The notes: generated by a model not told the origin, from the sequence alone. A DNA stretch of 32,005 bases from Anaerolineae bacterium (GCA_022825675.1 JAJDWK010000070.1:1-32005); one strand, 5' to 3'; shown: positions 1-7,569, numbered from the stretch's first letter. A program made the numbers and translations.

Positions 1-19
1 CCAGCGTTTTCCCCCACCC

Positions 20-106
20 TAAATCCCTCCCCCATAAAGAGGGAGGGACTTCAAAACAAAGTAAATCTCCCCTTCCCTCATTTTGGGGGAAGGGGCCGGG
101 GGATGG
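20..106. repeat. Two adjacent G/C-run palindromes (dispersed-repeat type)
   Basis: Two imperfect inverted repeats lie side by side. The first pairs a CCCTCCC arm with a GGGAGGG arm around an AT-rich loop at about 24-49. The second pairs CCCCTTCCC with GGGGAAGGGG at about 69-96 and runs into a G-rich tail to about 108. No gene covers them. Runs of this form are common intergenic dispersed repeats in GC-rich bacterial genomes and are often mistranslated as Pro-rich peptides. They could also act as terminators for a gene outside the window, but neither is followed by a clear T-run. Confidence 0.5.
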
Positions 107-163
107 GGGCTGGCGCGAATATCCACAACATTAGACACTCCCAATTTATGTGCTGTCGCTCGC

Positions 164-191
164 AAATCAAATAGGCGGCTCGCAAGCCGCC
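164..191 (-). terminator. Probable intrinsic terminator of pdxS
   Basis: On the minus strand, 36 bases after the pdxS stop, GGCGGCT and AGCCGCC form a perfect 7-bp stem with a 4-base loop (174-191). A T-rich stretch, TATTTGATTT, follows at 173-164. The T-tract is interrupted, so termination may be only moderate. Confidence 0.6.
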
Positions 192-226
192 CCGCTCTAA
201 ATTCTGATTTCACAAATCACTGCCGA

Positions 227-1132
227 TTACCAGCCGCGCTTGCCCAGGATGACCTCGTCCGGCGTTACATTGATGCCCACCATCGCTTCGCCCAGGTTGC
301 GGCTGACATCCGCTAGGATGCGCGCGTCCTCAAAGTGCGTAACCGCTTTGACGATAGCTTTCGCGCGCTGCTCGGGGTTGCCGCTTTTGAAGATGCCGCT
401 GCCAACAAAGACGCCATCAACGCCCAATTGCATCATCAGCGCGGCATCGGCTGGCGTCGCCACGCCTCCCGCCGCGAAGTTCACCACCGGCAGCCGCCCC
501 AGCGCCGCCGTCTCTTTGACCAGCGGGTAAGGCGCGCGGATCTCTTTGGCATAGGTGAAGAGTTCGTCTTCTTCCAGGCAATTGATGCGGCGGATTTCGC
601 TGTTGACCGCGCGGGCATGCCGCACCGCCTCGACAACATCGCCAGTGCCGGCTTCGCCCTTGGTGCGCATCATGGCGGCGCCTTCGTTGATGCGCCGCAG
701 CGCTTCGCCCAGGTTGCGGCAGCCACAGACAAATGGCACCGAAAACTTCCATTTGTTGATGTGATGCTCTTCGTCCGCCGGCGTTAAGACTTCGCTCTCG
801 TCGATATAATCCACGCCCAGCGCTTGCAATATCTGCGCTTCGACAAAATGCCCGATGCGCGCCTTCGCCATGACCGGGATCGTCACCGCCTGGATGATGC
901 CTTCAATCATGTCGGGGTCGCTCATGCGGGCGACGCCGCCCTGCACACGAATATCGGCGGGCACGCGCTCCAGCGCCATAACCGCGACCGCGCCCGCGTC
1001 TTCGGCGATGCGCGCCTGCTCCGGCGTTACCACATCCATGATGACGCCGCCTTTGAGCATCTGCGCCAAGCCGCGCTTGACTAAATCGGTGCCCGTTTTA
1101 CTGCCGTTCTGCTGATGACCGTTGGTCGCCAT
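227..1132 (-). CDS. pdxS: Pyridoxal 5'-phosphate synthase lyase subunit PdxS
   Basis: This is the synthase subunit of the DXP-independent vitamin B6 pathway. It joins ribose 5-phosphate, glyceraldehyde 3-phosphate and ammonia into PLP in a (beta/alpha)8 barrel. The 301 residues match the usual family length. Visible hallmarks are the start of the barrel with [17 protein letters not shown] (about 32-48), Lys90 in VMAKARIGH, the [13 protein letters not shown] segment (about 110-121) and Lys158 in RTKGEAGTG; the two lysines are the family's imine-forming residues. The ATG at 1132 is preceded by a GAGGGCG ribosome-binding site. The partner glutaminase pdxT is not next to it, so ammonia must come from a distant pdxT or be free. 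The gene is monocistronic and ends at a hairpin near 174-191. Confidence 0.97.
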   Translation of the reverse strand: MATNGHQQNGSKTGTDLVKRGLAQMLKGGVIMDVVTPEQARIAEDAGAVAVMALERVPADIRVQGGVARMSDPDMIEGIIQAVTIPVMAKARIGHFVEAQILQALGVDYIDESEVLTPADEEHHINKWKFSVPFVCGCRNLGEALRRINEGAAMMRTKGEAGTGDVVEAVRHARAVNSEIRRINCLEEDELFTYAKEIRAPYPLVKETAALGRLPVVNFAAGGVATPADAALMMQLGVDGVFVGSGIFKSGNPEQRAKAIVKAVTHFEDARILADVSRNLGEAMVGINVTPDEVILGKRGW

Positions 1133-1271
1133 GACGCCCTCGCTTTCCTACATCCCTGCTGCCGCTAATCCTACGACATCGCCACAGATTTCGATATAGC
1201 CAATGCGCTGCATTTCATCTGATTTTTCGGGCGGATTTGATGTCAGTATATATCGAATGGGATGATTTTGC

Positions 1272-1277
1272 TATAAT
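1272..1277 (+). promoter_or_regulatory. Consensus -10 box (TATAAT) upstream of the UPF0200 kinase gene
   Basis: A perfect TATAAT lies 9 bases before an ATG at 1286. No good -35 box is seen at 16-18 bases. The short leader ORF at 1286-1318 would begin almost at the predicted transcript start, so that ORF would be leaderless. Confidence 0.4.
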
Positions 1278-1285
1278 CGCTCGCC

Positions 1286-1318
1286 ATGAAGACAGCCGCC
1301 AACAGCCAAATCTGCTGA
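1286..1318 (+). other. Possible 10-residue leader ORF (MKTAANSQIC)
   Basis: An ATG directly after the -10 box opens a 10-codon frame. Its TGA (1316-1318) overlaps the ATG at 1318 of the kinase frame as TGATG, an arrangement typical of translational coupling. No family is recognisable. It may be chance: the kinase could equally start at 1324 without any leader. Confidence 0.2.
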
Positions 1319-1899
1319 TGACTATGCCAAAGACAATCGAAAATGCGCGGGCGCTCGCCCTGGTTGGCATGCCGGGCGCTGGCAAGAGCATCTGCGCGGA
1401 ACACCTCGCCGCCCGCGGCTTCTTCAGCTTGCGCTTCGGCGGCATAGTCGTTGCTGAGCTGCGCCGCCGCGGCTTGCCGCTCAACCCGGAGAATGAGCGT
1501 GAAGTGCGAGAGAGCCTGCGGGCGCAGCATGGCATGGCGGCGATGGCGCAGATTGCGCTGCCCCAGCTGCAACAAGCGCTCGCGGTGCCGCGCAATGTCG
1601 TCATCGATGGTTTGTACAGCTTCAGCGAATATCGGCTGCTGCGCCAAGAGCTTGGCGCGCCAGTAATTCTGCTCGCCATCGCCGCGCCGCGGCAGCTGCG
1701 CTATCAGCGCTTGACAGCGCGCCCCAGCCGACCGCTCAGCCCCGCCCAAGCCGAGCGGCGCGACATCCAGGAAATCGAAGGGCTGGAAAAAGGCGGTCCC
1801 ATCGCTTTTGCCGACTATACCTTGCTCAACAGCGGCGGCGTCAGCCAGCTTTTGCAGCGGCTGGATACTTTGTTGGAAGAACTATGCTTTCTGCCCTAG
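1318..1899 (+). CDS. UPF0200 / dephospho-CoA-kinase-like P-loop kinase
   Basis: A small P-loop kinase-like protein of 191-193 residues. Counting from Met at 1324, it has Walker A GMPGAGKS (15-22), a segment RRRGLPLNPENEREVRESLRAQHGM that fits the UPF0200 pattern of a GD-containing strand, RRG-LPxxxEN and xxLRxxHGM, then VVIDGLYSFSEYRLLR (about 92-107) and ADYTLLNSGG near the C terminus. UPF0200 proteins are predicted nucleotide or nucleoside kinases related to dephospho-CoA kinase; the true substrate is not established. The longer open frame upstream to 1237 overlaps the promoter and is unlikely to be translated. The start could be 1318 or 1324. No obvious partner gene adjoins it, and a separate regulator gene follows after 135 bases. 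Confidence 0.75.
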   Translation: MTMPKTIENARALALVGMPGAGKSICAEHLAARGFFSLRFGGIVVAELRRRGLPLNPENEREVRESLRAQHGMAAMAQIALPQLQQALAVPRNVVIDGLYSFSEYRLLRQELGAPVILLAIAAPRQLRYQRLTARPSRPLSPAQAERRDIQEIEGLEKGGPIAFADYTLLNSGGVSQLLQRLDTLLEELCFLP

Positions 1900-1961
1900 A
1901 CGCGATTGCCCGGGAAGTAAGAATCAGCGAAATAAATCGCGGCAAAAACTTAACTTTCCGC

Positions 1962-1991
1962 TTGCGGATGTGCTCAACGCTCGGATATAGT
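1962..1991 (+). promoter_or_regulatory. Candidate promoter for the DtxR/MntR-type regulator gene
   Basis: TTGCGG (1962-1967) and TATAGT (1986-1991) are 18 bases apart, about 45 bases before the ATG at 2035. No clear inverted repeat typical of a DtxR/MntR operator was seen around it. Confidence 0.4.
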
Positions 1992-2034
1992 AAACGGATA
2001 CCAATATCGCTGGCGCGGTGGAACTGAGGAGAGC

Positions 2035-2718
2035 ATGACCGCGACTGACTCGATGCAGGAGTATTTGGCGGAAGCCTATCGCATCGCGTATTATCAGCCG
2101 GAAACCCCATTCGTTTCGACCTCCGCTTTAGCCGAAGAAATGCAAGTCTCCGCCCCCGCTGTGACGCGCATGGTGCAGCGCTTGAAGCAGGCGGGCTACC
2201 TCGAGCATGAGCCTTACCGCGGCATTCGCCTGACAGAAGCGGGCGAGCGCGAGGCGCTGGCGAATATCCGCCGCCACCGCCTGGTGGAGCGCTTTCTGGT
2301 GGATGTCATGGGCTTCGGCTGGCATGAAGTGCATGACGATGCCGATGACCTGGGGCTGGTCGTCAGCGATGCGCTGGTGGATAAAATGGACGAAATGAGC
2401 GGCTACCCCAAGCGCTGCCCGCATGGCGAGCCAATCCCGAGCGCGGATGGCAGCATGCCGCGCATCATCGATTACCCGCTGCCCGAAGTTGCGACCGAAC
2501 AAGACTACCTGGTCAGCCGCGTGCACACGCACGACAGCCATCGGCTGCGCTATTTGAGCGAATTGCGGCTGGAGCCGGGCAAACGTTTCCGCCTGGTTAT
2601 GCGCGCGCCCTTCAAGGGTCCGCTGCAGCTGCAAGTGGATGGGCAGACGCATTTTATCGGGCATGAACTGGCTGGCAACCTGCGCGTATGCAGCCAAGCT
2701 GAATACGATCTCACTTAG
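2035..2718 (+). CDS. DtxR/MntR-family metal-dependent transcriptional regulator
   Basis: Members sense Fe2+ or Mn2+ and repress uptake or export genes. The 227 residues show three parts: an N-terminal winged helix (about 5-70; recognition helix in VSAPAVTRMVQRLKQAGYL), a dimerisation/metal domain (HRLVERFL at 81-88, WHEVHDDAD at 96-104, CPHGEPIP at 128-135) and a C-terminal SH3/FeoA-like domain (about 150-225). GGAG precedes the ATG. His81, Glu85 and His100 match the family's ancillary site. However, the Glu-His pair that normally follows (DtxR Glu105-His106) is Gly107-Leu108 here, so the primary metal site looks incomplete. Glu9 occupies the DtxR Met10/MntR Asp8 position. No metal transporter adjoins the gene, so its regulon cannot be inferred from this window. 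Confidence 0.9.
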   Translation: MTATDSMQEYLAEAYRIAYYQPETPFVSTSALAEEMQVSAPAVTRMVQRLKQAGYLEHEPYRGIRLTEAGEREALANIRRHRLVERFLVDVMGFGWHEVHDDADDLGLVVSDALVDKMDEMSGYPKRCPHGEPIPSADGSMPRIIDYPLPEVATEQDYLVSRVHTHDSHRLRYLSELRLEPGKRFRLVMRAPFKGPLQLQVDGQTHFIGHELAGNLRVCSQAEYDLT

Positions 2719-2747
2719 CCGCGGCAGCTTTTGCGGCGCTGATTAGC

Positions 2748-3662
2748 ATGCCAACCGACTGGGCGCGGGCAAAAGCGCGCTTCAATCATACTGCCGTGCC
2801 GCGGCTCATCCGCGACCACTGGGCAGGTGTTGCCGCTTCTGCTCGTTTCATCAGCCAGGATTACAATATCGTCTATCGCTTTGAAGGCGGCGGCGGCGGA
2901 TATTATCTGCGCATTTGTCACGAAAGCCTGCATCCGCTGCCCAAAGCGCGGCAGGTTCTGCGTTTCCTGCGCTATTTGGCGCGGGCGGATGTGCCTGTCG
3001 GCGCGCCGGTGGCGGCGGTCTCGGGCGCATACATCGTCACGCTCGGGGATGGCTATTACGCCGCCGCCCAGCGGGAAGCGCCCGGCTCCAACATGGAGCG
3101 CCACCTGCGCGATATTTCGGTGTATGGCGCTTGGGGGCGGTCGCTGGGGCAGCTGCATGCCGCCTCTCGCCATTATCAGCCGGATGCAAACATCCCTTAC
3201 ACGCTGCCGACGGTGCAGGGATTCTGGCTTAATATCGCGCCAACAGTCCAGCGCGCAACGCCCGAAATCCAGCGAATCTACGCCGAGCTCAGCGACTGGA
3301 TGGCGCGCCTGCCGCTGCGGGATTATGGCTTGATTCACGGCGATTACCGCCCGGGCAATGTGATATGGGATGGCGCGACCGCCCGCGCAATTGACTTTGA
3401 CGAGCCGAATTATCACTGGTACATCGCCGATGTCAGCCGCGCGCTGCTGGAGCTTTTTCCGCTGCCAATCGCCGAACGGCGGCGCTTTCGGCGAGCGTTT
3501 CTGCGCGGCTACTTAAGCGCGCACGCGATTGACGAGCGCTGGATTTCTCAGCTGCCGTATTTTGCTCAACAGCGCGCCCTGCTGATGTACGCGTGGGATT
3601 TGCAGGAGGGCGTCAGCGGCAGCTGGGCTTTAGGCTGGGCGCTGGAGCGGGTGGGGTGGTAA
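2748..3662 (+). CDS. Aminoglycoside phosphotransferase (APH)-fold kinase
   Basis: A protein-kinase-like small-molecule kinase of 304 residues. The C-lobe carries the catalytic loop HGDYRPGN (197-204, with catalytic Asp199) and the metal-binding IDFDEP (215-220). The N-lobe YYLRICHES (52-60) sits where the nucleotide-contacting strand is expected. This arrangement is shared by aminoglycoside, homoserine, choline and stress-response (SrkA/YihE-type) kinases. The sequence does not identify the substrate, and an antibiotic-resistance role should not be assumed. It begins 29 bases after the DtxR-type gene and may be cotranscribed with it. The shift to AT-richer DNA comes just after its stop. Confidence 0.85.
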   Translation: MPTDWARAKARFNHTAVPRLIRDHWAGVAASARFISQDYNIVYRFEGGGGGYYLRICHESLHPLPKARQVLRFLRYLARADVPVGAPVAAVSGAYIVTLGDGYYAAAQREAPGSNMERHLRDISVYGAWGRSLGQLHAASRHYQPDANIPYTLPTVQGFWLNIAPTVQRATPEIQRIYAELSDWMARLPLRDYGLIHGDYRPGNVIWDGATARAIDFDEPNYHWYIADVSRALLELFPLPIAERRRFRRAFLRGYLSAHAIDERWISQLPYFAQQRALLMYAWDLQEGVSGSWALGWALERVGW

Positions 3663-3675
3663 TTTCAAAACCTCG

Positions 3676-3704
3676 TTGCCGATAGCATCAGCTTGATATA
3701 CAAT
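3676..3704 (+). promoter_or_regulatory. Promoter of the DUF262-HEPN cassette
   Basis: TTGCCG (3676-3681) and TACAAT (3699-3704) are separated by 17 bases, with AGGAG at 3726-3730 just ahead of the GTG start. The cassette therefore appears to carry its own promoter rather than depend on the upstream genes. Confidence 0.55.
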
Positions 3705-3735
3705 TATTCTGGATACGTACATTCTAGGAGAAATC

Positions 3736-4818
3736 GTGGTTGAGAATCAGTTATCTTTACGAGGCGAATTCGCGAATTTAGATGACATTGAAGCCGATTA
3801 TGCAGACGAACGCGCCGCTGTATCCGAGTACTGGATTACCAGTTATGGCATTGACTATGATGTGGAAGGAATCGTTAGACGAATAAGAAAGAAGGATATC
3901 GATTTTCCTGGCTTTCAGCGAAACTATGTCTGGGACAACAGGCGTGCGTCACGGTTCATAGAATCATTGCTATTGAGGTTGCCAGTGCCTGGGATATTCC
4001 TTTACCGTGAACCAGAAAATCAGAGGCAGTTGGTCATTGACGGTCAGCAGAGATTAGAGACTCTGCGTAGGTTCTATGACGGATTTTTTGATGACAGTGA
4101 ATTTGCTCTGACTGATGTTCGGGAAGCATTCAACGGTTACAGATATATCGATCTTGCCGAAAAAGACAGACGCAAACTTGATGACTCAATTATTCACGCA
4201 ACCGTTGTTAGGCAAGACAAACCAGACGATGGTGGCTCAAGCAAGTACGAAATTTTCGAAAGATTGAACTCGTATTCTTCCCCACTCTCGCCTCAAGAGA
4301 TTCGGGCAGCCATATATGCCGGGAGCTTTAACTCACTTCTGTTGGAGATGAATGACCAAGAAAATTGGAGAAAATTATTTGGAAAACTCGATAAGCGAGC
4401 CCGGGATGTAGAGCTGATTTTAAGATTTTTGGCACTATACTACAAATCTGATAGCTATAGCAGTCCGATGAAATCGTTCCTGAATTCATTTATGTATGAG
4501 CATCGCGATATACAGCAATGCCTCTCAAGCGAAATGCGGCGAGTTTTTGATGAGACGACGGCCACTATATTGAACAAGATCGGAAAAGATGCTTTTCGGC
4601 CAAATCGGAGAATCAATGCTGCAGCTGCTGACGCATTGATGGTTGGCATCGCTCGCCGACTTGAGCGAGGGAATATATGCTCTGATATCGCCGAACAATA
4701 TCAAAAGCTGAAAGAGGCAACAGGCTTTCAAGCGTCTATTGCTTCGGGCACATCTCAAACTGCAAATGTAAGATTGCGTTTGGATATTGCAACGAACACA
4801 TTTGCCGACGTGGAGTGA
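3736..4818 (+). CDS. DUF262 (GmrS/ParB-like) protein without a DUF1524 domain
   Basis: DUF262 is the ParB/sulfiredoxin-fold domain of GmrSD, BrxU and SspE-type restriction proteins, where its DGQQR motif is needed for nucleotide hydrolysis. Here the motifs are FQRNYVW (60-66), DGQQRL (102-107), FERLN (174-178) and LSPQEIR (184-190). The C-terminal third is helical-looking and shows none of the His-rich HNH motif of DUF1524, so the usual nuclease half is missing. The start is GTG at 3736 with AGGAG at a spacing of 5 bases. Its stop lies 3 bases before the next ATG, whose ribosome-binding site GGAG is within its last codons. Composition and codon use (AGA, ATA, AAA) are AT-richer than in the flanking genes, which suggests horizontal transfer. 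A defence role is inferred from the family and its partner. Confidence 0.88.
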   Translation: MVENQLSLRGEFANLDDIEADYADERAAVSEYWITSYGIDYDVEGIVRRIRKKDIDFPGFQRNYVWDNRRASRFIESLLLRLPVPGIFLYREPENQRQLVIDGQQRLETLRRFYDGFFDDSEFALTDVREAFNGYRYIDLAEKDRRKLDDSIIHATVVRQDKPDDGGSSKYEIFERLNSYSSPLSPQEIRAAIYAGSFNSLLLEMNDQENWRKLFGKLDKRARDVELILRFLALYYKSDSYSSPMKSFLNSFMYEHRDIQQCLSSEMRRVFDETTATILNKIGKDAFRPNRRINAAAADALMVGIARRLERGNICSDIAEQYQKLKEATGFQASIASGTSQTANVRLRLDIATNTFADVE

Positions 4819-4821
4819 CGG

Positions 4822-5337
4822 ATGCATCGGGACATTGTTGAGCATCAGGAAAAATTGCAGCGCCTCTTTAACAATGCCAGGGAGTTACACAAACAAGATA
4901 ACGTCGACGATCTTACAAAATCTGCATTTGTTTCATTTTTGTGTGTGCGGACTTCTGGGTATTTGGAAACGTCTGTAACGAAGATCCTTAGCGAATATAT
5001 CGAAGTCGAAACCCGCGAAGAAAGTCCCTATATTGCAAATTTTGCCCGTACGAAGTTGAACACTACATTCAATCCTTGGCCGAGCGAAATCTTGAAGCTA
5101 TTGGGACAATTTAACATTGAGTGGAAAAACGTCGTTCGCGACGCAATAAAAGATCGTATAAGCGCTTCTATCGAATCTATGGTTCGTAATCGAAACAAAA
5201 TCGCACATGGCGAAGATGTAATTCTTTCGCTTGAGGAATTGACCGATACTTTCGCTGATACTCAAACATTAGTTGGTTTGGTTAACGCACAATGTAAGGC
5301 GAAGATTTCAAATTCCGATATTCAAAGACAAGGGTGA
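4822..5337 (+). CDS. HEPN-domain RNase-like protein (MAE_28990/MAE_18760-like)
   Basis: HEPN domains are all-alpha RNases found in toxin-antitoxin, abortive-infection and CRISPR systems. Their active site is an R-x4-6-H motif. In this 171-residue protein the motif is in VRNRNKIAHGED (121-132): Arg124-x4-His129, with Arg122 a second possible arginine, preceded by a long helix (about 100-121). The N-terminal helices (about 5-60) and the overall size fit the MAE_28990/MAE_18760-like group, a resemblance judged by eye. It is translationally coupled to the DUF262 gene (3-base gap), so the two probably act together: DUF262 as sensor or regulator and HEPN as RNA-cleaving effector. This division of labour is inference. 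It ends 12 bases before the convergent YbjN-like gene. Confidence 0.8.
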   Translation: MHRDIVEHQEKLQRLFNNARELHKQDNVDDLTKSAFVSFLCVRTSGYLETSVTKILSEYIEVETREESPYIANFARTKLNTTFNPWPSEILKLLGQFNIEWKNVVRDAIKDRISASIESMVRNRNKIAHGEDVILSLEELTDTFADTQTLVGLVNAQCKAKISNSDIQRQG

Positions 5338-5349
5338 GATATTTCACGC

Positions 5350-5823
5350 TCACCCCCGCCCATACAGCCGCCCGCCAAACTCCGCCGCCAGCGCATCGTC
5401 CAGCTCGTCCGCATATTCTGACAGCTGCCGGAGTATCGCCTCCGCTTCCGCCGCGTCCAAGCCAGCCAACTGCCGCTCGTGATACAAATACACCACATCC
5501 TCGTGCAAGCCCAGCGCCGCGTTGGTCAGCTGCAAGTTCAACTCCAAGAGCCGCCGATACAGCGCCAGCAGATTGCTCGCCGGCAGGTGCATTATCGGCG
5601 ACAGCACCTGCAGATAGCCCTCGGCTTCCGGGCTGAGATACAGTTCAATCAACGCAGAGCCGCGCTGAAAATGCCAGCCGTAGCCGCTTTCGACCGCCAT
5701 GCGCGCCGCCGCTGGCTCCACGCCAATCGCCGATAGAATGCCTTCCAATGCGCGCAGCGACAGGTCTAGCGTTCCCGCTGGCTGAGGCGCTGCCGCCGCC
5801 CGCGGTTTGAACAACCGTCTCAT
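5350..5823 (-). CDS. YbjN-like (CesT/Tir-chaperone-fold) protein
   Basis: A 157-residue protein with the YbjN-domain pattern: an N-terminal basic, Ala/Pro-rich linker (1-18), helix 1 (about 20-45), a beta-meander with GYGWHFQRGSALIELYL (about 47-63), then LHEDVVYLYHERQLAGLDAAEAEAILRQLSEYADELDDAL near the end. The last is the characteristic strand-turn-helix of YbjN and Type III-secretion-chaperone-like folds. Such proteins bind other proteins rather than catalyse. Its ATG overlaps the stop of the upstream gene by 4 bases, so the two are one transcript. The partner is likely the zinc-ribbon pseudoprotease protein, although this is inferred only from coupling. Confidence 0.75.
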   Translation of the reverse strand: MRRLFKPRAAAAPQPAGTLDLSLRALEGILSAIGVEPAAARMAVESGYGWHFQRGSALIELYLSPEAEGYLQVLSPIMHLPASNLLALYRRLLELNLQLTNAALGLHEDVVYLYHERQLAGLDAAEAEAILRQLSEYADELDDALAAEFGGRLYGRG

Positions 5824-6923
5824 CGCCGCCCTCGTGAAGCGCCGAGCGCGCTATCGCCCGCGGCAGCGCCGCCACAGCGCAGGCAAGCGCCGCGATAAAT
5901 CCCGACGCGCGCGCCACAGTGGGGGCAGGGTCCGCCGCGCTGCTCGTCATAGAGCCGCATAAGCTGCTCTCGCTGCGCTGGCGCGGGCTGCTCGCCGTCA
6001 ATGGCTTCAAGCGCCGCGCCACAAAGCTCACAGCTGCGCCCGCCATAGCTTGCCGCCAGCGCCAGCCCGCCGCAAGCGCGACAAAGCGCGGCTTTAGGAT
6101 TGAGCTGCCGCTCCCGCTGGCAGCGTTGGGCAAGGTCGGCGATCTGCGCCGCGCTCAAGCCAAGGGCATTGCCCTGCGCGTCCACATTAAGCGTGAGCAT
6201 ACCCAGCAGCTGCCCGCGCTCGGCGTATAGCGGGATGCCGCCAGCGTCGGGAAGCGAAAGTGGCGGCAGATTTGTTTGCAGCCAGTGCCCGGCTTGGTCG
6301 TGACTGTGCCGCCGCAGTTGGCAGCGCAGCCGCGCCCCGTCAGCGCTGATGGCAATCGCTGCGGTTGTACCTTCGCCGAGCGCGTCGGGCGTCAAGGGCG
6401 GCTTCCGCGCCAAGCTGAGGGGCGTCGACAGCAGCGCCAGGTCAACCATCGGGAAGCGCCTGATGACCCGCGCCGGCACCGCGCTCTCGCCTTCGATGCG
6501 GGCTTGAAGCCGCTCGACGCCGCCTACAGCGTAACTGGTGGTCGCGACCATGCCGCTGGCCTTGAGAAAAACTCCGCTGGCGCGCCCATTGATGCCGCCC
6601 TCAATACCAACAACCGCCGGCACATAATCGAGCGGTGTTGCCGGCGCTGGCATTCCCGCTGGCTGCGCGCGGGCGCGCAGCTGGCTGAGCCCCTGCTGGA
6701 TTTGGCGATTGCCCGGCTCGCATTCCAGCGCCAATTCCAGGCAGCGCCGCTTAAAAGCATGCTCATCCCGCGTTTCCGCCAGCCACACATAAGCCGCCGC
6801 CCGCCCGCTGGCGTCCAGCTCGGGGTTGCGCGCAAGCTGCCGCAAGCGGGTGGCTGCCGCCGCCGCCTCGCCATCCTGCATCATCTCGATTGCTCGCCGC
6901 AAATCTCTCTGCGCGCTCGTCAC
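5820..6923 (-). CDS. Degenerate trypsin-like domain protein with C-terminal zinc ribbons
   Basis: The protein has 367 residues in three parts. Residues 1-85 look like a short helical (TPR-like) repeat region. Residues 100-270 follow the outline of a DegP/trypsin-like serine protease: SGVFLKASGMVATTSYAVGG where family members have the catalytic His, MVDLALL with Asp161, and DAGGIPLYAERGQLLGM where GNSGGPL is expected. The His position is Tyr131 and the nucleophilic Ser is Ala227, so two of the three catalytic residues are lost while Asp161 stays. Residues 281-301 and 333-350 hold two CxxC...CxxC zinc ribbons. No signal peptide is seen, so it is probably cytoplasmic. It likely serves as a binding scaffold rather than a peptidase. 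It is translationally coupled to the downstream YbjN-like gene. Confidence 0.65.
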   Translation of the reverse strand: MTSAQRDLRRAIEMMQDGEAAAAATRLRQLARNPELDASGRAAAYVWLAETRDEHAFKRRCLELALECEPGNRQIQQGLSQLRARAQPAGMPAPATPLDYVPAVVGIEGGINGRASGVFLKASGMVATTSYAVGGVERLQARIEGESAVPARVIRRFPMVDLALLSTPLSLARKPPLTPDALGEGTTAAIAISADGARLRCQLRRHSHDQAGHWLQTNLPPLSLPDAGGIPLYAERGQLLGMLTLNVDAQGNALGLSAAQIADLAQRCQRERQLNPKAALCRACGGLALAASYGGRSCELCGAALEAIDGEQPAPAQREQLMRLYDEQRGGPCPHCGARVGIYRGACLRCGGAAAGDSALGASRGRR

Positions 6924-7086
6924 CGCGTGATTTCCCTCAGACCACTAGCCGTCATTGTAGCGCATTTGCTCAATCGCGCTGGGGGCACCCGCGCTCGTCC
7001 ACGGCAATTGCGCCATCCGCGGTTTGAGAGGCTTTGCATAGCCCCACATTTGCGCTAGCGTAGACAAAAACAGAAAGGCGGCGAGC

Positions 7087-7569
7087 ATGCACATCGAAAA
7101 CAAACTTGCGGCTATGGGATTAAGCCTGCCGCCAGCGGTGCAAGCGCCGCCCGGCGTCAGCCTGCCTTTTTCCTTCGTGCGTGTTTATGGTGGCATCGCC
7201 TACATCTCGGGGCACGGTCCTCAAAATGCTGACGGCGCTATCGCTGGACCCTTCGGCAAACTCGGTGCCGAGATTAGCGTGGCGCAAGGCTATGCGGCGG
7301 CGCGCGCGGTCGCGCTTTCGATGCTGGGTAGCCTCAAACGCGAATTGGGCGATCTTGATCGTGTGCGCGCCTGGCTGCATTTGCACGGCATGGTCAACTG
7401 CACGGCTGATTTTGCCCAGCAGCCCGCCGTAATCAATGGCTGTTCCGACCTGATTCTCGCCCTCTATGGCAGCGAGCGTGGCGCCCATTCCCGCTCGGCA
7501 GTGGGCATGGCGGCATTGCCTTTTGCGATGCCGGTTGAAATTGAGGGTAGGGTTGCCATCGCGGAATAG
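7087..7569 (+). CDS. RidA/YjgF-family protein
   Basis: RidA-family proteins hydrolyse reactive enamine/imine intermediates formed by PLP enzymes, and many paralogues have other or unknown roles. The 160 residues include YGGIAYISGHGPQNADGAI (about 35-53), GYAAARAVALSMLGSLKRELGDLDRV (about 68-93) and SRSAVGMAALPFAMPVEIEG (about 136-155). The last is the family's conserved C-terminal segment, with an Arg in the usual position. It fits the longer RidA subgroup that carries an insert between the helices. An AAGGCGGCG ribosome-binding site precedes the ATG. The 3' half of the gene plus 20 bases beyond the stop is repeated immediately downstream (7591-7837). Confidence 0.9.
   Translation: MHIENKLAAMGLSLPPAVQAPPGVSLPFSFVRVYGGIAYISGHGPQNADGAIAGPFGKLGAEISVAQGYAAARAVALSMLGSLKRELGDLDRVRAWLHLHGMVNCTADFAQQPAVINGCSDLILALYGSERGAHSRSAVGMAALPFAMPVEIEGRVAIAE

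Noticed and set aside
335..787. Long frame on the + strand over pdxS
   Set aside because: It is a shadow of the pdxS gene in GC-rich DNA, with no ribosome-binding site and a composition biased to Arg/His.
2748..3662. Antibiotic resistance by the APH-fold kinase
   Set aside because: The catalytic motifs are shared by many metabolic kinases, and nothing in the neighbourhood points to drug resistance.
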